Shown: positions 1 through 10,904 of the stretch, piece by piece
How the letters are laid out: each line of letters opens with the position of its first letter
How positions within the stretch are numbered: position 1 is the first letter of the stretch
Source of the DNA: Ascidia mentula
Taxonomy: Eukaryota > Chordata > Ascidiacea > Phlebobranchia > Ascidiidae
NCBI GenBank assembly: GCA_947561715.1
Contig: OX387201.1
Location: forward strand, 18,056,001-18,120,000
Length of the DNA stretch: 64,000 bases
Direction of reading: 5' to 3'
Program-made: the position numbers and the translations under genes
The notes under the pieces: model-generated
The model's database searches: none
What the model saw: the letters and a program-made list of their open reading frames with translations, nothing else
Told to the model about the DNA's origin: nothing

Positions 1-1360
1 TGTGAAAACGATGGAAAAACTTGGAAGCAGATATTTAAAGCTCGTGTTGGTCCCATAGAATTTATAGCGGGTAAAATCATAATACAATTTTTGCCTTTGT
101 ACCGAAATCCGTTACAAAATCGTTCCGAAAAACGAATTTTCGTTCCCAATAAGAAAAACCGTTTCGGGAACATTACTTTTACGCCAATTTTCGTTATAGG
201 AACATATTTTGGTTTTTGAACTGTTTTTCTAAAATCACAATTTGTGTAATATCGCACTAAAAATAGTGTTCCGGAAATCCACCAAGCTAAAAATCAGCAC
301 TAGATGTCGACAAAGAGATGAAGAAAACGTGGTTTTACTTCTGAATATAAAAAGGAGTCGATTTTATTACGAATAGATGTTTTCTAAATGTAGAGACTTT
401 AGATAAGATTACAATGTGAATGAAATATAATTTTCTTTCCGGGAACAGAGTTGGCGATGCTGGAATTACGGGAAGAGAATTTTTGTTCCAGGGTAAAGAA
501 AAATTTAACTTTTGATTCACGAACATAATTGTCGTTCTTTGAAGAGAATTGTTGTTACGCGACCTAAATTTCGCTTTTTTTTATCGTGGAACAGAAGTTT
601 TGTTACGGGAACAGAAATTATGTCACTGAAAGAAATGTGTTTTGGAGGAACAGAATTTATATTCCTGGGAGAGAAATTTTTGTTACTGGAGCCTATTTGT
701 TTCAGAGTAAGAATTTCATTTCCGGTGAAGTTAATTTTCGATCTAGAAACACAATAAACGTTTTATCAAAAAAATTGTTGTTACGCGATCTAAATTTCAG
801 ATTAGAAATATAATTTTAGTTTCGGTAGAAGAACTTGCGTTGCGGTAAAATAAATTTTATAATTCGAACAGATTTTTGTTACTGGAACAGAATTTTCATT
901 TCGGGAACACAATTCTTGTTTCGGGAAAACAATTTTTGTTTCGAGAACACAATTTTTGTTACCTGAACTAAATTTTCGTTACCGGTGAAGTCAATTTTTG
1001 ATCCAGGAACACAATTGTATTTCTATACTGCAAATTGTTGATACGCGATCTAAATTTCTGATCCGAAATAGAATTCAGTTTCGGGAAAAGAATTTGTGTT
1101 TCGGGAATGGATATTTGTTTTTCTTAGAACAGATCGTTGCAGGAAGAAAACTTTTGTTACGGGAAAATATTTTTTTTGTAATTACAACGGAATTTTACTT
1201 TGGGAAACAAAATTAACGTTTTGGGAAAGAAATTTTTTGACAGGAACAAAATTTTCGTTATTGGAACATAATTTTCGTTACGGGAACATGATTTTAGTTA
1301 CGAGATTAGAATTTTCGTTACGGGAAAAAAAATTTTAATTCCGGGACGTGTTGACATTTT
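1..1360. repeat. decayed ~22-bp minisatellite segment, copy 1 (cut by window edge)
   Basis: From about 430 to 1,340 the sequence is a degenerate tandem array of a unit close to TTTTCGTTACGGGAACAGAA, with variants such as TTTCGGGAACACAA and TTACGGGATCAGAA. The first ~960 bases match 6,055-7,000 almost base for base, so this is one of two copies of a larger duplicated segment. The open frames through it are products of the repeat, not genes: the same phrase recurs in several frames. No protein-coding signal is seen. Confidence 0.8.
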
Positions 1361-1947
1361 CGAGTGACTAAGCAACTGCTAAAATAGCGACGTCTAGAAA
1401 AACGAACGAAAATGTATTAAAAATCCACAACAATTAAAGGCACTCTCCATACTTTCAATAAATATAGCTCTCCTCATTAACTCACCTAACATAACGCTTT
1501 GACACCAAGTACAGCATTCAGAGTATGTCGACTACCTCAGTCACCCAAGACAATGTATTCTCACCAGCCTGAATTCTTAGCTTTTGTTTCGTAACAAAAT
1601 GATATTAATGCCTTCTGCACGCACGTATGACAGTTTGACGGTTTTCCCACGAGGCAAAAAAGACAGCGCAGCAGTTGTTATCTACGGATGGCTCCACAGC
1701 GTCGCAGAGCGGATAGAGTGACTCAGAAAATACGCCGCCAGGGCAAACAATAAGCATTGAACCAATAATACGAATTTGTAAGCAGACACAAATCCTCCCT
1801 ACAACTCGATCTAGTTTTGAAATTAATCATGTCGGATGAGATGATTGCTTGAAAGTTTTTTAACCAGGTAGAAAACGACTTTCCAGTATCGAATTGCCAG
1901 TTTGCAGAAAGCTCAATATCAAAGCACACATGGTTACGAAACAATCA

Positions 1948-2056
1948 AGAGCCATAATAATCAATCAACTTCAACAGCTGCACTGATGAGAACTTTCAGG
2001 TCGAAACAGTGTGTGTATACACCCTGTATGCAGCTCTTATTGATTATTATGGCTCT
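1948..2056 (+). ncRNA. type I hammerhead ribozyme repeat, copy A
   Basis: The ribozyme core spans 1,976-2,035. AGCUGCA (stem I, 5' strand) is followed by CUGAUGAG, a stem II of AACU/AGGU with one mismatch, CGAAAC, a stem III closed by ACAG/CUGU around GUGUAUACAC, the cleavage triplet GUA, and UGCAGCU (stem I, 3' strand). Predicted cleavage is after 2,028. It is bracketed by a perfect 18-bp inverted repeat (1,948-1,965 and 2,039-2,056), of which the right arm is shared with copies at 41,777 and 42,070. Stem II is weakened, so activity is less certain than for the copy at 42,011. Confidence 0.75.
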
Positions 2057-2683
2057 TTTGCGCTTATAAATCAACGTGTCATAAACTAGTCTAGCTTTCT
2101 GCCCCAAGCTTTTAAATGAATCCGTAGTGAAACAAGTGTCTAGAGCCTTCAAACGAGACACAGCTTTATACAATCCTGATAAGTAAACAATCGAACTAAC
2201 AACACATCGGCGAGGTTGAAAAACCTGTAAACATCCTTGAAACGCAAAGGATGTAACTGCACTTATCCTTATTTAAAAGCGTATTAATTTGAACAGACCC
2301 ACAGCTCTACTGACGAGTTACAATTGCCTTTAGTGCAATCCATGGATCAACTGATTTCAACATACCGGGGCAAGTTACTCATGTGACGAGATTAGGCAAG
2401 GATATTCAAGGATTTAGGCTTAACGTTAGGAAACCTGAGTTAAAACTTGTCCTTAACACACCTTTTTTCATGAGCGGCGACTCATCACAAAAAACATATT
2501 ATGTTTGAAGTAGGTTGGATAAACTACTACCTGAAAGTAACATTGTAATGAGTCTTACAGATAATTTAAAAGCACATTTCTGCTGGTACAATAGGCTGGA
2601 CATTATCTTACCAGCTTCAATGAGAACATTTAATCAATAACAAAACATTCATGATCTAAGAAATTCTAATGCCACAAATTTAA

Positions 2684-2710
2684 AGTCACACCTATATAAG
2701 AGGTGTGACT
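2684..2710. repeat. perfect 10-bp inverted repeat (hairpin)
   Basis: AGTCACACCT, a 7-base AT-rich loop, then AGGTGTGACT. No gene around it suggests a function. Confidence 0.4.
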
Positions 2711-2812
2711 ATATATGAGTCACACTTTTTGCTTCTCATGTTTCCAACAGATTTCAAATAGAAAAGCAAGTCAAGCTGTCTTCACAAACTAACCTCGATC
2801 AATGCTATATAA

Positions 2813-3026
2813 AATTAGTTCCGTATTTTTGTTGAACGCTGAGCGAGGAGAGTTCAATGGGGCGGCGTTTCGCTTGACTAAGCATCAGTTTTAGCGTTCA
2901 TTGAAATTTCCTGTGGCTAAATAAAGCGACGACGCAATTCTGAACAACAAAGTGTCATTGGAGCTTTAGTAACTTCCACCAATAATCCTGAAATACACGC
3001 AGTCTGCCGAGACTCACGAGCAAAGT
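2813..3026 (+). repeat. LTR-like repeat, copy 1 (Gypsy fossil)
   Basis: This stretch aligns with 4,314-4,497. Both contain a TTCCG(T/C)ATTT(T/C)TGTTG start, GTTTCGCTTGACT, an ATAAAGCGAC box and a shared 3' part with AATCCTGA. A TATAAA-like box followed by a repeat of this length suggests promoter-bearing LTR or leader fragments of a Gypsy element whose pol remnant follows at 4,505. The two copies differ at many sites, so the element is old. Confidence 0.45.
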
Positions 3027-3344
3027 GAACTAACTGTTAAAAACCTAAATGCAATCGTGCACTTTCATATGCCAAAGAAACCACGAACGCCAAGACATTT
3101 AAAATTAATTTACAGGATACTGCAGTTAATTATACTGATAAATATTTGTAGCGCAAAGTGAAATGTGATGTAATACTGTGTGTAGAGCAATATAGGACAG
3201 TGGGGCTTATGTTATCTGCCAAAAAGACTAATTTAGTATTGCGTGACACGCAAAATGATCCAAACTGCAGCAAAATGTCAGTTAATATTTAATTGACAGA
3301 GCCCCAGTTGAGTTGAAACTTATTGATAACTTTTTGTGTATCTT

Positions 3345-3650
3345 GCAAGCATAAGAAAATCTTTCCCGAGATTGCCGAATCGATGCATATGGCACACTTA
3401 GTGCGTCCACATTAACACAATGTGGGCCTATTACTTCTAAGGTTAAAAACTATTAGTTTATAGAGAATTAAGGACCGAAACGTTATTTTCCCTTTTTCCA
3501 ACGCTGAAATAAACCACGCCAAGACAGACTGCCCTAGCACTTAAAATAAATGATGCAGGGGACCGAAGACGCCAAGCGAGTCGCAGGCACGAACAACATG
3601 AAAAGGGCGCAAACGCGGCGAAACCGGCGGGCGATCAACACAATCGGTGT
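3345..3650 (+). repeat. dispersed repeat, copy 1 of a pair with 7,253-7,610
   Basis: The phrases ATCGATGCATATGGCACAC, CGTCCACATTA, TTATTTTCCCTTTTTCCAA and a later GGGCGCAAACGCGGCGA block recur in the same order at 7,253-7,610. It is probably part of a retroelement leader or gag region. The short frame at 3,550-3,759 lies in it but has no recognised domain. Confidence 0.6.
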
Positions 3651-3659
3651 TAATAGCGC

Positions 3660-4313
3660 TTCAGTGTATTCATATAGTACCAGGTCAGCTTCCAAAACGC
3701 GGGTGATGCAATTGCACTTATGTCAACATGACGATTATGATTATTTCCGGCTCTATTAGACTAAAATATAACTGCTTTGTAAGTAATGGAATTGATCTTT
3801 AGATTGACTGACATTACAGCCAAGACTCAAATTGGATTGAAGTCAATGTGGATGTGGGACTCTTCCATACCGAGTTACATGAGCTCAACGGACATTAGTG
3901 AAAGTTCGACAGTGAGGAAAGGCACAACTTGTCAAGCGACCTTCACAATTACCAAAAACATTTTTACCAACGGAAATAGTTAGCGGGAACGATAGCAATG
4001 CAATGATTAAGTTTGACCACAATGTCTCGATACCAATGCCAGTGAACACAATGATCGCAGTATTCTAAGGGCTTTCGCGGTAGAATGAAGTTGTTTGTTT
4101 TCCTTACATATTACTGTTGATAGCTAAGGATATCAATAAAGCCGGTAGTTTTCCGTCCCTTCATACAAAACACAGCATCAAAGCCACGCTCTTTTGCAAT
4201 ACGACTTGCACAACCTGGCATTGGAGCTAAAATGTATTGATTATAAAAATGAAAACTAAATCAGCAACCAGCTGCGTCCACAAATTAAACTAAATTACAC
4301 CTCCAATTAAACT
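3660..4313. other. no gene recognised
   Basis: A 65-codon frame at 3,786-3,983 has no recognisable motif. The rest is AT-rich and lacks repeats shared with other parts of the window. Confidence 0.4.
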
Positions 4314-4497
4314 GAATTAGTTCCGCATTTCTGTTGTACGTGAGAAGAGTTGAATGGAATGGTGTTTCGCTTGACTGAACATCTATTTTCGTGTCCTTCG
4401 AAATTTAGCTGCGGCTATATAAAGCGACTAGAGACCGAATAATTTCCACCCTTAAATCCTGACAATCACACATTCTGGAGAGAATTACAAGCGAAAT
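4314..4497 (+). repeat. LTR-like repeat, copy 2 (Gypsy fossil)
   Basis: Partner of 2,813-3,026 in the same orientation, with the same GTTTCGCTTGACT and TATAAAGCGAC signals. It lies immediately before the pol remnant at 4,505. Confidence 0.45.
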
Positions 4498-4504
4498 GAT
4501 ATAA

Positions 4505-5050
4505 TTGTTCACCAATGAGGAGCGTCAGCAAAATGTCAACGGGATGAACAACAAAATCGCTGATGACATTTCGCGTGTTACCATGTCTACTTTGCAAACT
4601 TCATCCCAGGATATCGACTTTGAAGCTTTGGCAACTGCACAAAATTACGATGACGGGCAGGTGTATTGCACAGCATTGACAAGCCTACATCTTCAGAAAA
4701 TTAAGAATTGTCCACAAGTGATAAACTGTTATGCGACGTGTTCTTCGTTATGCGAGCAACATGGACGTGGTCCGTCAACATAGACAAAGTTGGACAAAAT
4801 GTGTTTATACTCACGGTGGTAGACCGTGTCACTCCCATGCAGGTTGCCACAGCAATCTTGTTTGGGTATTTCAGCCTACATGTCTTTAGATCGTAGAGAG
4901 TAGTTTGGAATTATTGGCTTCCATCAATTAAATTTTGGGAATTCAATTTTTGCGGACCCATTTCCTATCAATTTCCTATCACCCTCAAGACAATGGGTTT
5001 GTAGAGAGCTTGCTTCTTTACCTTAACATGCGAACATGACTAGTTAGCGG
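4505..5050 (+). mobile_element. Ty3/Gypsy pol fossil (RNase H end to integrase core)
   Basis: Translated phrases match the region between RNase H and integrase in Gypsy elements: ADDISRVTMSTLQ followed by DIDFEALATAQ, then LLCDV, then ILTVVDR (start of the integrase core), and farther on YHPQDNGFVE (the conserved stretch near the third catalytic residue). The fragment is short and broken in many places. It is an old dead copy with no functional gene. Confidence 0.7.
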
Positions 5051-6054
5051 CCGAAACGTTTAAACTTGATTTTGGCCGTCGCAAACAACACGGATCCATC
5101 GATCGACTGACACCAGCACCATGCCAGTTCAGACAATGCGTCCCAGCCGCCAGAAATACTCGACGTCACGTACGCCCACCAAAACGTTACCAGGCGTAAC
5201 GACGGCGACAGTTTTGAACGTGCCATATTGGAAGTGCGCCAATGCGTGTGTTACGGAATACAAAACGCCACTGGCCAAGATCTCGATTGCTCATACACAA
5301 CAATGTAAAAGAGGTGCTATCAACGCGACGCCCAGAAGAAGACTCCTGGTTTTGGAGAAAATCGTTTCGTTTTCAAAAAGCACCAACCAATCATACAAAA
5401 AATAAGTAGAGCGTTAAATAATAGGAAAAAGAGGGGAGACGAAGGTAATAAAATAGTGTGGTGAAAGTAAGTGAAGTACGAGACTTAAAAGCAATGTACG
5501 TGGGTAAAACAATATGTTAAATGAAGTGGAACCAACGAAAGAAAACAGTGAAATATTAAGGTGACAGGAAGAAAGGTGAAAACAATAAAATACAAACAAT
5601 AACAATAACTAACGAAAGTGTACGGTGACGTGGAGTAAATAAAATTCGTTACACGTGCAGTAATCCTTTTTTGCATGCATTTTTCGCCCTTTGAAACCGC
5701 TGTTACCGGGCCTTTGAACTCAATCGTTTCAAGGAGCTCAAAATAAATGGTGCAACCGCTCTTAGCACTATATGTGATGAATTTGGAGTATTTTGAACTG
5801 AATAGCTTCTCACCATATACTGTTTACAGGCGAAGTCATCTGGCGTCACCCTATCCTGTACACACAGTTGCACTTAAAACAATCAAAATAAGAAGCAAGT
5901 GCAACGTAAGGCACTTTGCGCAGCTTAGGTTTCATTAGGTATGCAGGTCTTGGCGATCTGTACACGTGTTTCATTTTTTGATCATAAGCATTTGGAGAAA
6001 GGGTATGATATGAAATCGATTCGAGTAAACAGTTAAAAACACCTTCAACATCTC
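5051..6054. other. no gene recognised; purine-rich low-complexity stretch
   Basis: A 94-codon frame at 5,121-5,405 shows no domain and could be Gypsy tail sequence. Positions 5,400-5,660 are purine-rich (GGAAGAAAG and AACAATAAC words). Nothing else stands out. Confidence 0.4.
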
Positions 6055-7252
6055 ATGTGGAAACGATGGAAAAACTTGAAAGCAGATATTTAAAGCTCGT
6101 ATTGGCCCAATAGAATAAATAACGGGTAAAATCATAGTACAATTTTTGCCTTTGTTCCGAAATCCGTTACAAAATCGTTCCGAAAAACGAATTTTCGTTC
6201 CCAAGTAAGAAAAACCGTTTCGGGAACATTATTTTTACGCCAATTTTCGTTGCAAGAACATATTTTGGTTTTTGAACTGTTTTTCTAAAATCACAATTTG
6301 TGTAATATCGCACTAAAAATAGTGTTCCGGAAATCCACCAAGCTAAAAATCAGCACTAGATGTCGACAAAGAGATGAAGAAAACGTGGTTTTACTTCTGA
6401 ATATAAAAAGGAGTCGATTTTATTACGAATAGATGTTTTCTAAATGTAGAGACGTTAGATAAGATTAAAATGTGAATGAAATATAATTTTCTTTCCGGGA
6501 ACAGAGTTGGCGATGCTGGAATTACGGGAAGAGAATTTTTGTTCCAGGGTAAAGAAAAATTTAACTTTTGATTCACGAACATAATTGTCGTTCTTTGAAG
6601 AGAATTGTTGTTACGCGACCTAAATTTCGTTTTTTTTAATCGTGGAACAAAAGTTTCCTACGGGAACAGAAATTATGTCACTGAAACAAAATGTGTGTTG
6701 GAGGAACAGAATTTATATTTCTGGGAGAGAAATTTTTGTTACTGGAGCCTATTTGTTTCAGAGTAAGAATTTCATTTCCGGTGAAGCTAATTTCGATCCA
6801 GGAACCCAGTTGACGTTGTTTCATGAAAATTGTTGTTACGCGATCTAAATTTCTGATCAGAAATATAATTTTAGTTTCGGGAGAAGAACTTTCGTTGCGG
6901 TAAAATAAATTTTATAATTCCAACAGATTTGTGTTACTGGAACAGAATTTGTGTTTCGAGAGCAGAATTTTCGTTTCGGAAATACAATTTTTGTTTCAAG
7001 AACACAATTTTTGTTTCGAGAACACAATTTTTGTTACGGGAACAGAATTTTCTTTGCGGGATTAGATTTTTCGTTACGGGAACGAATTTTTCCTTACGGG
7101 ATCAGAATTTTCGCTATAGGAACAGAATTTTCGTTACGGGATCAGAATGTTTGTTATGGGAACGGAATTTTCGTTTCGGGAACAGAATTTTCTTTGCGGA
7201 ATCAGAATTTTCGTCACGGGATCGAAATTGTCCTTACGGGATCTTCCTTCTT
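6055..7252. repeat. decayed ~22-bp minisatellite segment, copy 2
   Basis: Near-identical to 1-960 from GGAAACGATGGAAAAACTT onward, then continuing as the TTTTCGTTACGGGAACAGAA array to 7,245. The array here is more regular than copy 1 between 6,940 and 7,240, with clear units of 21-23 bp. The overlapping frames reading FREQNFRFGNTIFVS and similar are repeat translations. Confidence 0.8.
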
Positions 7253-7610
7253 ACAAGCGTATGAAAGTCTTTCCCGAGACTGGCAAAATCGATGCATATG
7301 GCACACTGGCACACTTGCGTCCACATTACACAATGTGGTGCCATTACTTCTAGGGTGAAAATCTAATAGTTTATAGAGATTTGAGGCCGAAAGGTTATTT
7401 TCCCTTTTTCCAAAGCTGACATCACAGAAAAACGGATACCCCAATCGCTGGGATTTTTGTCATGAAATGGGCCACGCCAAGGCAGAAGCATTCAAAAGAA
7501 ATGATACAAGTGGCTGAAGACGCCATACGAAGCGCAGGCGCGAACAACGTGTAAAGGGTGCAAACGCGGCGAGACCGGTGGGCGATCAACAACATCGGTT
7601 AAATGGCGCT
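7253..7610 (+). repeat. dispersed repeat, copy 2 of a pair with 3,345-3,650
   Basis: Shares several long phrases in the same order with 3,345-3,650. Here it directly abuts the minisatellite array, whereas copy 1 is 2 kb away from its own array, so the parts have been shuffled. Confidence 0.6.
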
Positions 7611-7879
7611 TTCGAGACCCTATGGATGTCTCGTCGGATGGCAGACGAAACCGCGAGAAATTCAAACTTATGAGTAATAGAGGCAATATTGTTTTTATAG
7701 GGCAATTGTTTCGACCTCATTAGTGCAACTATGAGGTGACTTATACAAAGATTTTGACCGCTATATAGTCGGCAGCACTTTTTGATGTTGTGTGACGGAA
7801 TTATTTCGGCAGCTTTGCAATTCGCGGTTAGATGTTTTTGGGAGGCGATGTTAACCCTCAATTAACCCTTCTACCTAAA

Positions 7880-8659
7880 TCGGTACTTTTCACAAAGCTG
7901 CTTCCCTAATTCTGATACTGCCCAGAACCCTGCAATAACGGCTCACCACAAAGCCAAAGTTACCCAGGCTGATTAAACTTATTGGACGTCGTGTCAAACT
8001 AAAAACGTTTAAAATTTCGCACAGCCGTTTGTGGTCGATACAGACGCGTCCGAAATCGCTGTAAGATTTCTTTTGTCACAGAAAGTGGGCGGTAAGGAGG
8101 TAATTGTCTACTGGAGTAGATCTCTAAACCGTGCCAAAAGAAACTATTCAACGAGGAGAAAAAAAGTTGCTTACGGTAATATTAGAGACCGAACTGTATC
8201 GAAGCCATCTTCTAGGTCTGAGGTTTTTCTGCGAACAGATCATTGTTTCCCTCGTTGGTTATGACAGTCGAAGGAACATTACAGACAGTGCGTACGTTTG
8301 GTGGAATATTTTCCGCGTTTGACTACGACATTCAACATAGACCGGGAAAAAATATCGAAACGCCGATGGGCTGCCACGTGTACACGACAGAGGTGTAAAT
8401 TCTAACTTCCTATACAAGTTGACGACAGAAGCGGTCTTGGTGCAGGTGGTGGACATTAATAAAGCCTGTGAATGGCATAATACCGTATACCGCCCCTTTA
8501 ACTCGACATTGGTGATCGCTTTTCCATAGACTAAGGAAAGGTTTTGTACGTGGAAACTGATTTGTCGGTTGATATTGTACTCAAAATAGTTCTCTCTCCA
8601 AGTTAAGGACAATGGGTTATGGTTGGCATCTAGATATTGTGAACATTCGGAAGTCGCCA
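7880..8659 (+). mobile_element. Ty3/Gypsy pol fossil, left part (RT/RNase H), host of the Polinton
   Basis: Translation shows the RNase H start FVVDTDASE, then YWSRSLNRAKRNYST, then LRTDH, and later FDYDIQHRPGKN, the classic order of Gypsy reverse transcriptase/RNase H. The copy is broken. Integrase sequence of the same kind resumes beyond the Polinton at 29,200, which places the Polinton insertion between the RNase H and integrase parts of one Gypsy copy. Confidence 0.8.
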
Positions 8660-9094
8660 GTAGTAAAGGGTGACAGAGTAGAGAACGGGGAGAACTTCCT
8701 TCCTGTCTCTCTGCTACTCTTTCCGGTTAGGGAGACAGGAAAGAGTACTCTTTCCGTTCTCTTTCGTATGCATTTCAAAGGGGGACATGTGTCAGGGAGA
8801 TACTCACAGTTACTCATGAGCCTTCCGGTCTTGATTAGGAGTAAAAATAAGATTCTCCTATTGTTTGTCTCTTTCCGGTGTCGCAATCGTGATTCTATTT
8901 TTATCTTGAGCGTCTGAACTTTGTTTGAGATGTCCTCGCCAAGGAGTTCGAGGTCACACGCAGTTCACTGAGTGGTCGTGTGGCGTTTGTGACACTATCT
9001 GGTGAATTGTTTCCTGAATTGGACCGTTATTTCTAATGACGTTGCGATGACATGATTGATGACGTGGTCGACAAACGATCTTGTCAATCACTTG
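8660..9094 (+). repeat. Polinton left terminal inverted repeat
   Basis: Begins GTAGTAAAGGGTGACAGAG and matches the reverse complement of 28,745-29,179 over its full 435 bases with only a few substitutions. Identity stops sharply at the CAATCACTTG shared by both ends. Confidence 0.95.
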
Positions 9095-9235
9095 AGTATA
9101 ATCTCGCATACTCGGCGTTGCGGGTGAATTCCATTTGGTATAATTATGTGTGCATGGTGATTTGCCGCATTTCAACTGAAGCACTGGGCGGGAAACGTTT
9201 GAGCGGTTGATTAGTTGCACGGATTGCTTTTCGCA

Positions 9236-9841
9236 ATGGAATTTGCTCACCCGTTTACATGTCTAATCTCCGGTCCAACTGGAAGTGGGAAGACTTGTTT
9301 CGTCTCCCGTCTGATACAAGAGAATCTCATCGTGCCCCGCCCGGAGCGGATTATTTGGTACTACGATCAGTGGCAATCCGCGTATGAAAGTCTACCCGAT
9401 TCGATCGAGTTTGTCCAGGGTGCGCCAACCTCTGTGGATACGGGCGTACGAACCCTCTTGATTCTCGACGACTTGATGTCCGAAAGCAGTAAAATTGTCT
9501 CACGTTTGTTCACCCAGGGCAGTCATCATAAAGACACGAGTGTAATTTACATCGTTCAGAATCTTTTCCTGAAAGGCAGCGAGCATCGGACAATCAGTTT
9601 GAACGCACACTATCTGGTGGTCTTTAAAAATCCCAGGGATTCGTCAAAGATAAACCACCTCGCCAAACAAGTATTTCCATCCCATGTTAGGGCCGTGCGA
9701 GACGCATATATGGATGCGACATCGGCCGCACATGGTTATTTGGTATTCGATTGTCGGCAAGAAACACCTGACAAGCTTCGTCTGCGAACAGGGGTGTTCT
9801 GCGGTGAAACATCGTTCGCTTACGTTCCGAAGAACTTTTGA
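9236..9841 (+). CDS. Polinton FtsK/HerA-type packaging ATPase
   Basis: About 200 residues. A Walker A motif GPTGSGKT lies near the N-terminus and a Walker B-like LLILDDLM about 70 residues later. This is the compact A32-like ATPase of Polintons and related viruses, expected to drive DNA packaging into a capsid. The ATG of MEFAHPF is preferred over the upstream in-frame ATG at 9,215 because family members start just before the P-loop. It is the first gene after the left terminal repeat. Confidence 0.85.
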   Translation: MEFAHPFTCLISGPTGSGKTCFVSRLIQENLIVPRPERIIWYYDQWQSAYESLPDSIEFVQGAPTSVDTGVRTLLILDDLMSESSKIVSRLFTQGSHHKDTSVIYIVQNLFLKGSEHRTISLNAHYLVVFKNPRDSSKINHLAKQVFPSHVRAVRDAYMDATSAAHGYLVFDCRQETPDKLRLRTGVFCGETSFAYVPKNF

Positions 9842-9842
9842 C

Positions 9843-10181
9843 ATGTCCCGTCGACTCGATAAACACGCGGCGGTTTTGAATACGCTGTGCAAAGCTGAGC
9901 CAAGAGTCGTGCGCGCGATCATAAAAGCGGCCGGCCCTGATTTGATGAAGTGTATTTGCGAGTGTAGCCATAACGTGCTAAGGGGTAACATTGATTTAAC
10001 CGAGCGCGACCGACAGAGGTTACTGCGGCACAAGAACGTTTTGCGCGAATTGGTCAAAAAAAAGACGCCGGTGACGCGAAAACGCAAGTTGATTCAACGC
10101 GGAGGATTCCTGTCCGCACTGCTGGGACCTCTCATTGGAACAGTGGTCCCTGCTCTAGCGGGTTTATTCGCTCGGCGCTGA
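9843..10181 (+). CDS. conserved Polinton protein with hydrophobic C-terminus (pX-like)
   Basis: About 112 residues. A helical, basic N-terminal part containing the phrase LRHKNVLREL is followed by a KRKRKL-like basic stretch and a glycine-rich hydrophobic tail (GGFLSALLGPLIGTVV). This protein accompanies the capsid genes in many animal Polintons, and its exact role is not known to me. The tail resembles membrane-active or capsid-interior peptides of adenovirus-like viruses (inference). It starts directly after the ATPase gene, as in an operon-like late block. Confidence 0.65.
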   Translation: MSRRLDKHAAVLNTLCKAEPRVVRAIIKAAGPDLMKCICECSHNVLRGNIDLTERDRQRLLRHKNVLRELVKKKTPVTRKRKLIQRGGFLSALLGPLIGTVVPALAGLFARR

Positions 10182-10870
10182 TGGAATCTGTGCAAAAGCT
10201 TGAAGAGGTGGATAAACCAATGACGATGGTCGAGCGCAAGAACGACGATACGACTGACCGAAAAGCGTCTGTTGCGCAGCGTATTGTCCGCGCTATGTCG
10301 TTCCTTTTTCCGTTCCGTTCGTTACACTACTATTTTTTTGAAAAGTAAAGTGACAACAGAGACATACGTCAAAAACGTTGTGGTTCATTGGAGACTTATG
10401 TGATACAACGAAGGTTCTTTAAAATTTGTTACACGATTTTAGGAACGTCATATTCTCCGCTCAAACAAAATTCTAGTCAGACAAACAGCTCGCTTGACCA
10501 CGCTAGGTCGTTCATGCGTGAATTGAAAGTATTGTGGTTAACACGCGGCGGTTTTGAATACGATATGCAAAGCCAAACCAAGAGTCGTGCGCGCGTTCAT
10601 AAAAGCGGCCGGCCCCGATTCGATGAAATGTATTTGTGAGTGTAGCTATAACGTGCTGAGGGTGACGTTGATTTGATCGAGCGCGATCAATAGAAGTTAC
10701 TGCGGCACAAAAACGTTTTGCGCGAATTGTTCGAGAAAAAGACGCTGGTGACGCGGGAACGCAGTTGATTCAACGCGGGGGATTTCTGGCCGCACTCCTG
10801 GAGGTCTCTCATTGGAACAGTGGTCCTTGCTCTAGCGGGTTTATTCGCTCGGCGCTGATGGAATCTGTGC
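10182..10870 (+). pseudogene. internal duplication: decayed second copy of pX-like and neighbour
   Basis: Positions 10,540-10,860 repeat the 9,880-10,190 gene (GCGGTTTTGAATACG, then AAGAGTCGTGCGCGCG, then ATAAAAGCGGCCGGCCC) at clearly lower identity, and 10,195-10,300 repeats 11,070-11,160 from the next gene. A tandem duplication of this gene pair is the simplest reading, with one copy of each now decayed. Confidence 0.7.
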
Positions 10871-10904
10871 CCAAGCTCTGATCGATCCAGCTGTTTTAAA
10901 GACA

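Larger units (their letters stand above)
1361..2804. other. non-coding stretch with one hammerhead repeat
   Basis: No open frame here resembles a protein. The stretch holds the hammerhead copy at 1,976-2,035 with its inverted arms, and a small perfect hairpin at 2,684-2,710. The rest is AT-rich sequence without recognisable features. Confidence 0.5.

Noticed and set aside
586-1338. ORFs with repeated FVTGT / FREQN phrases
   Set aside because: Minisatellite translation in overlapping frames; the same holds at 6,929-7,358.
5121-5405. 94-codon ORF as a gene
   Set aside because: No motif, no splice context, and it lies in retroelement debris.
7706-7735. Hammerhead-like CTAATGAGGTCGAAAC on the minus strand
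   Set aside because: Stem II is absent and neither stem I nor stem III can be formed; probably chance or a very old relic.
8654-8659. 6-bp Polinton target duplication
   Set aside because: The six bases left (TCGCCA) and right (AACTAG) of the terminal repeats do not match, nor do sets shifted by one or two bases.
8612-8917. A 101-codon frame found again at 28,922-29,257 on the other strand
   Set aside because: It lies within the Polinton terminal inverted repeats; the match reflects repeat identity, not a duplicated gene.
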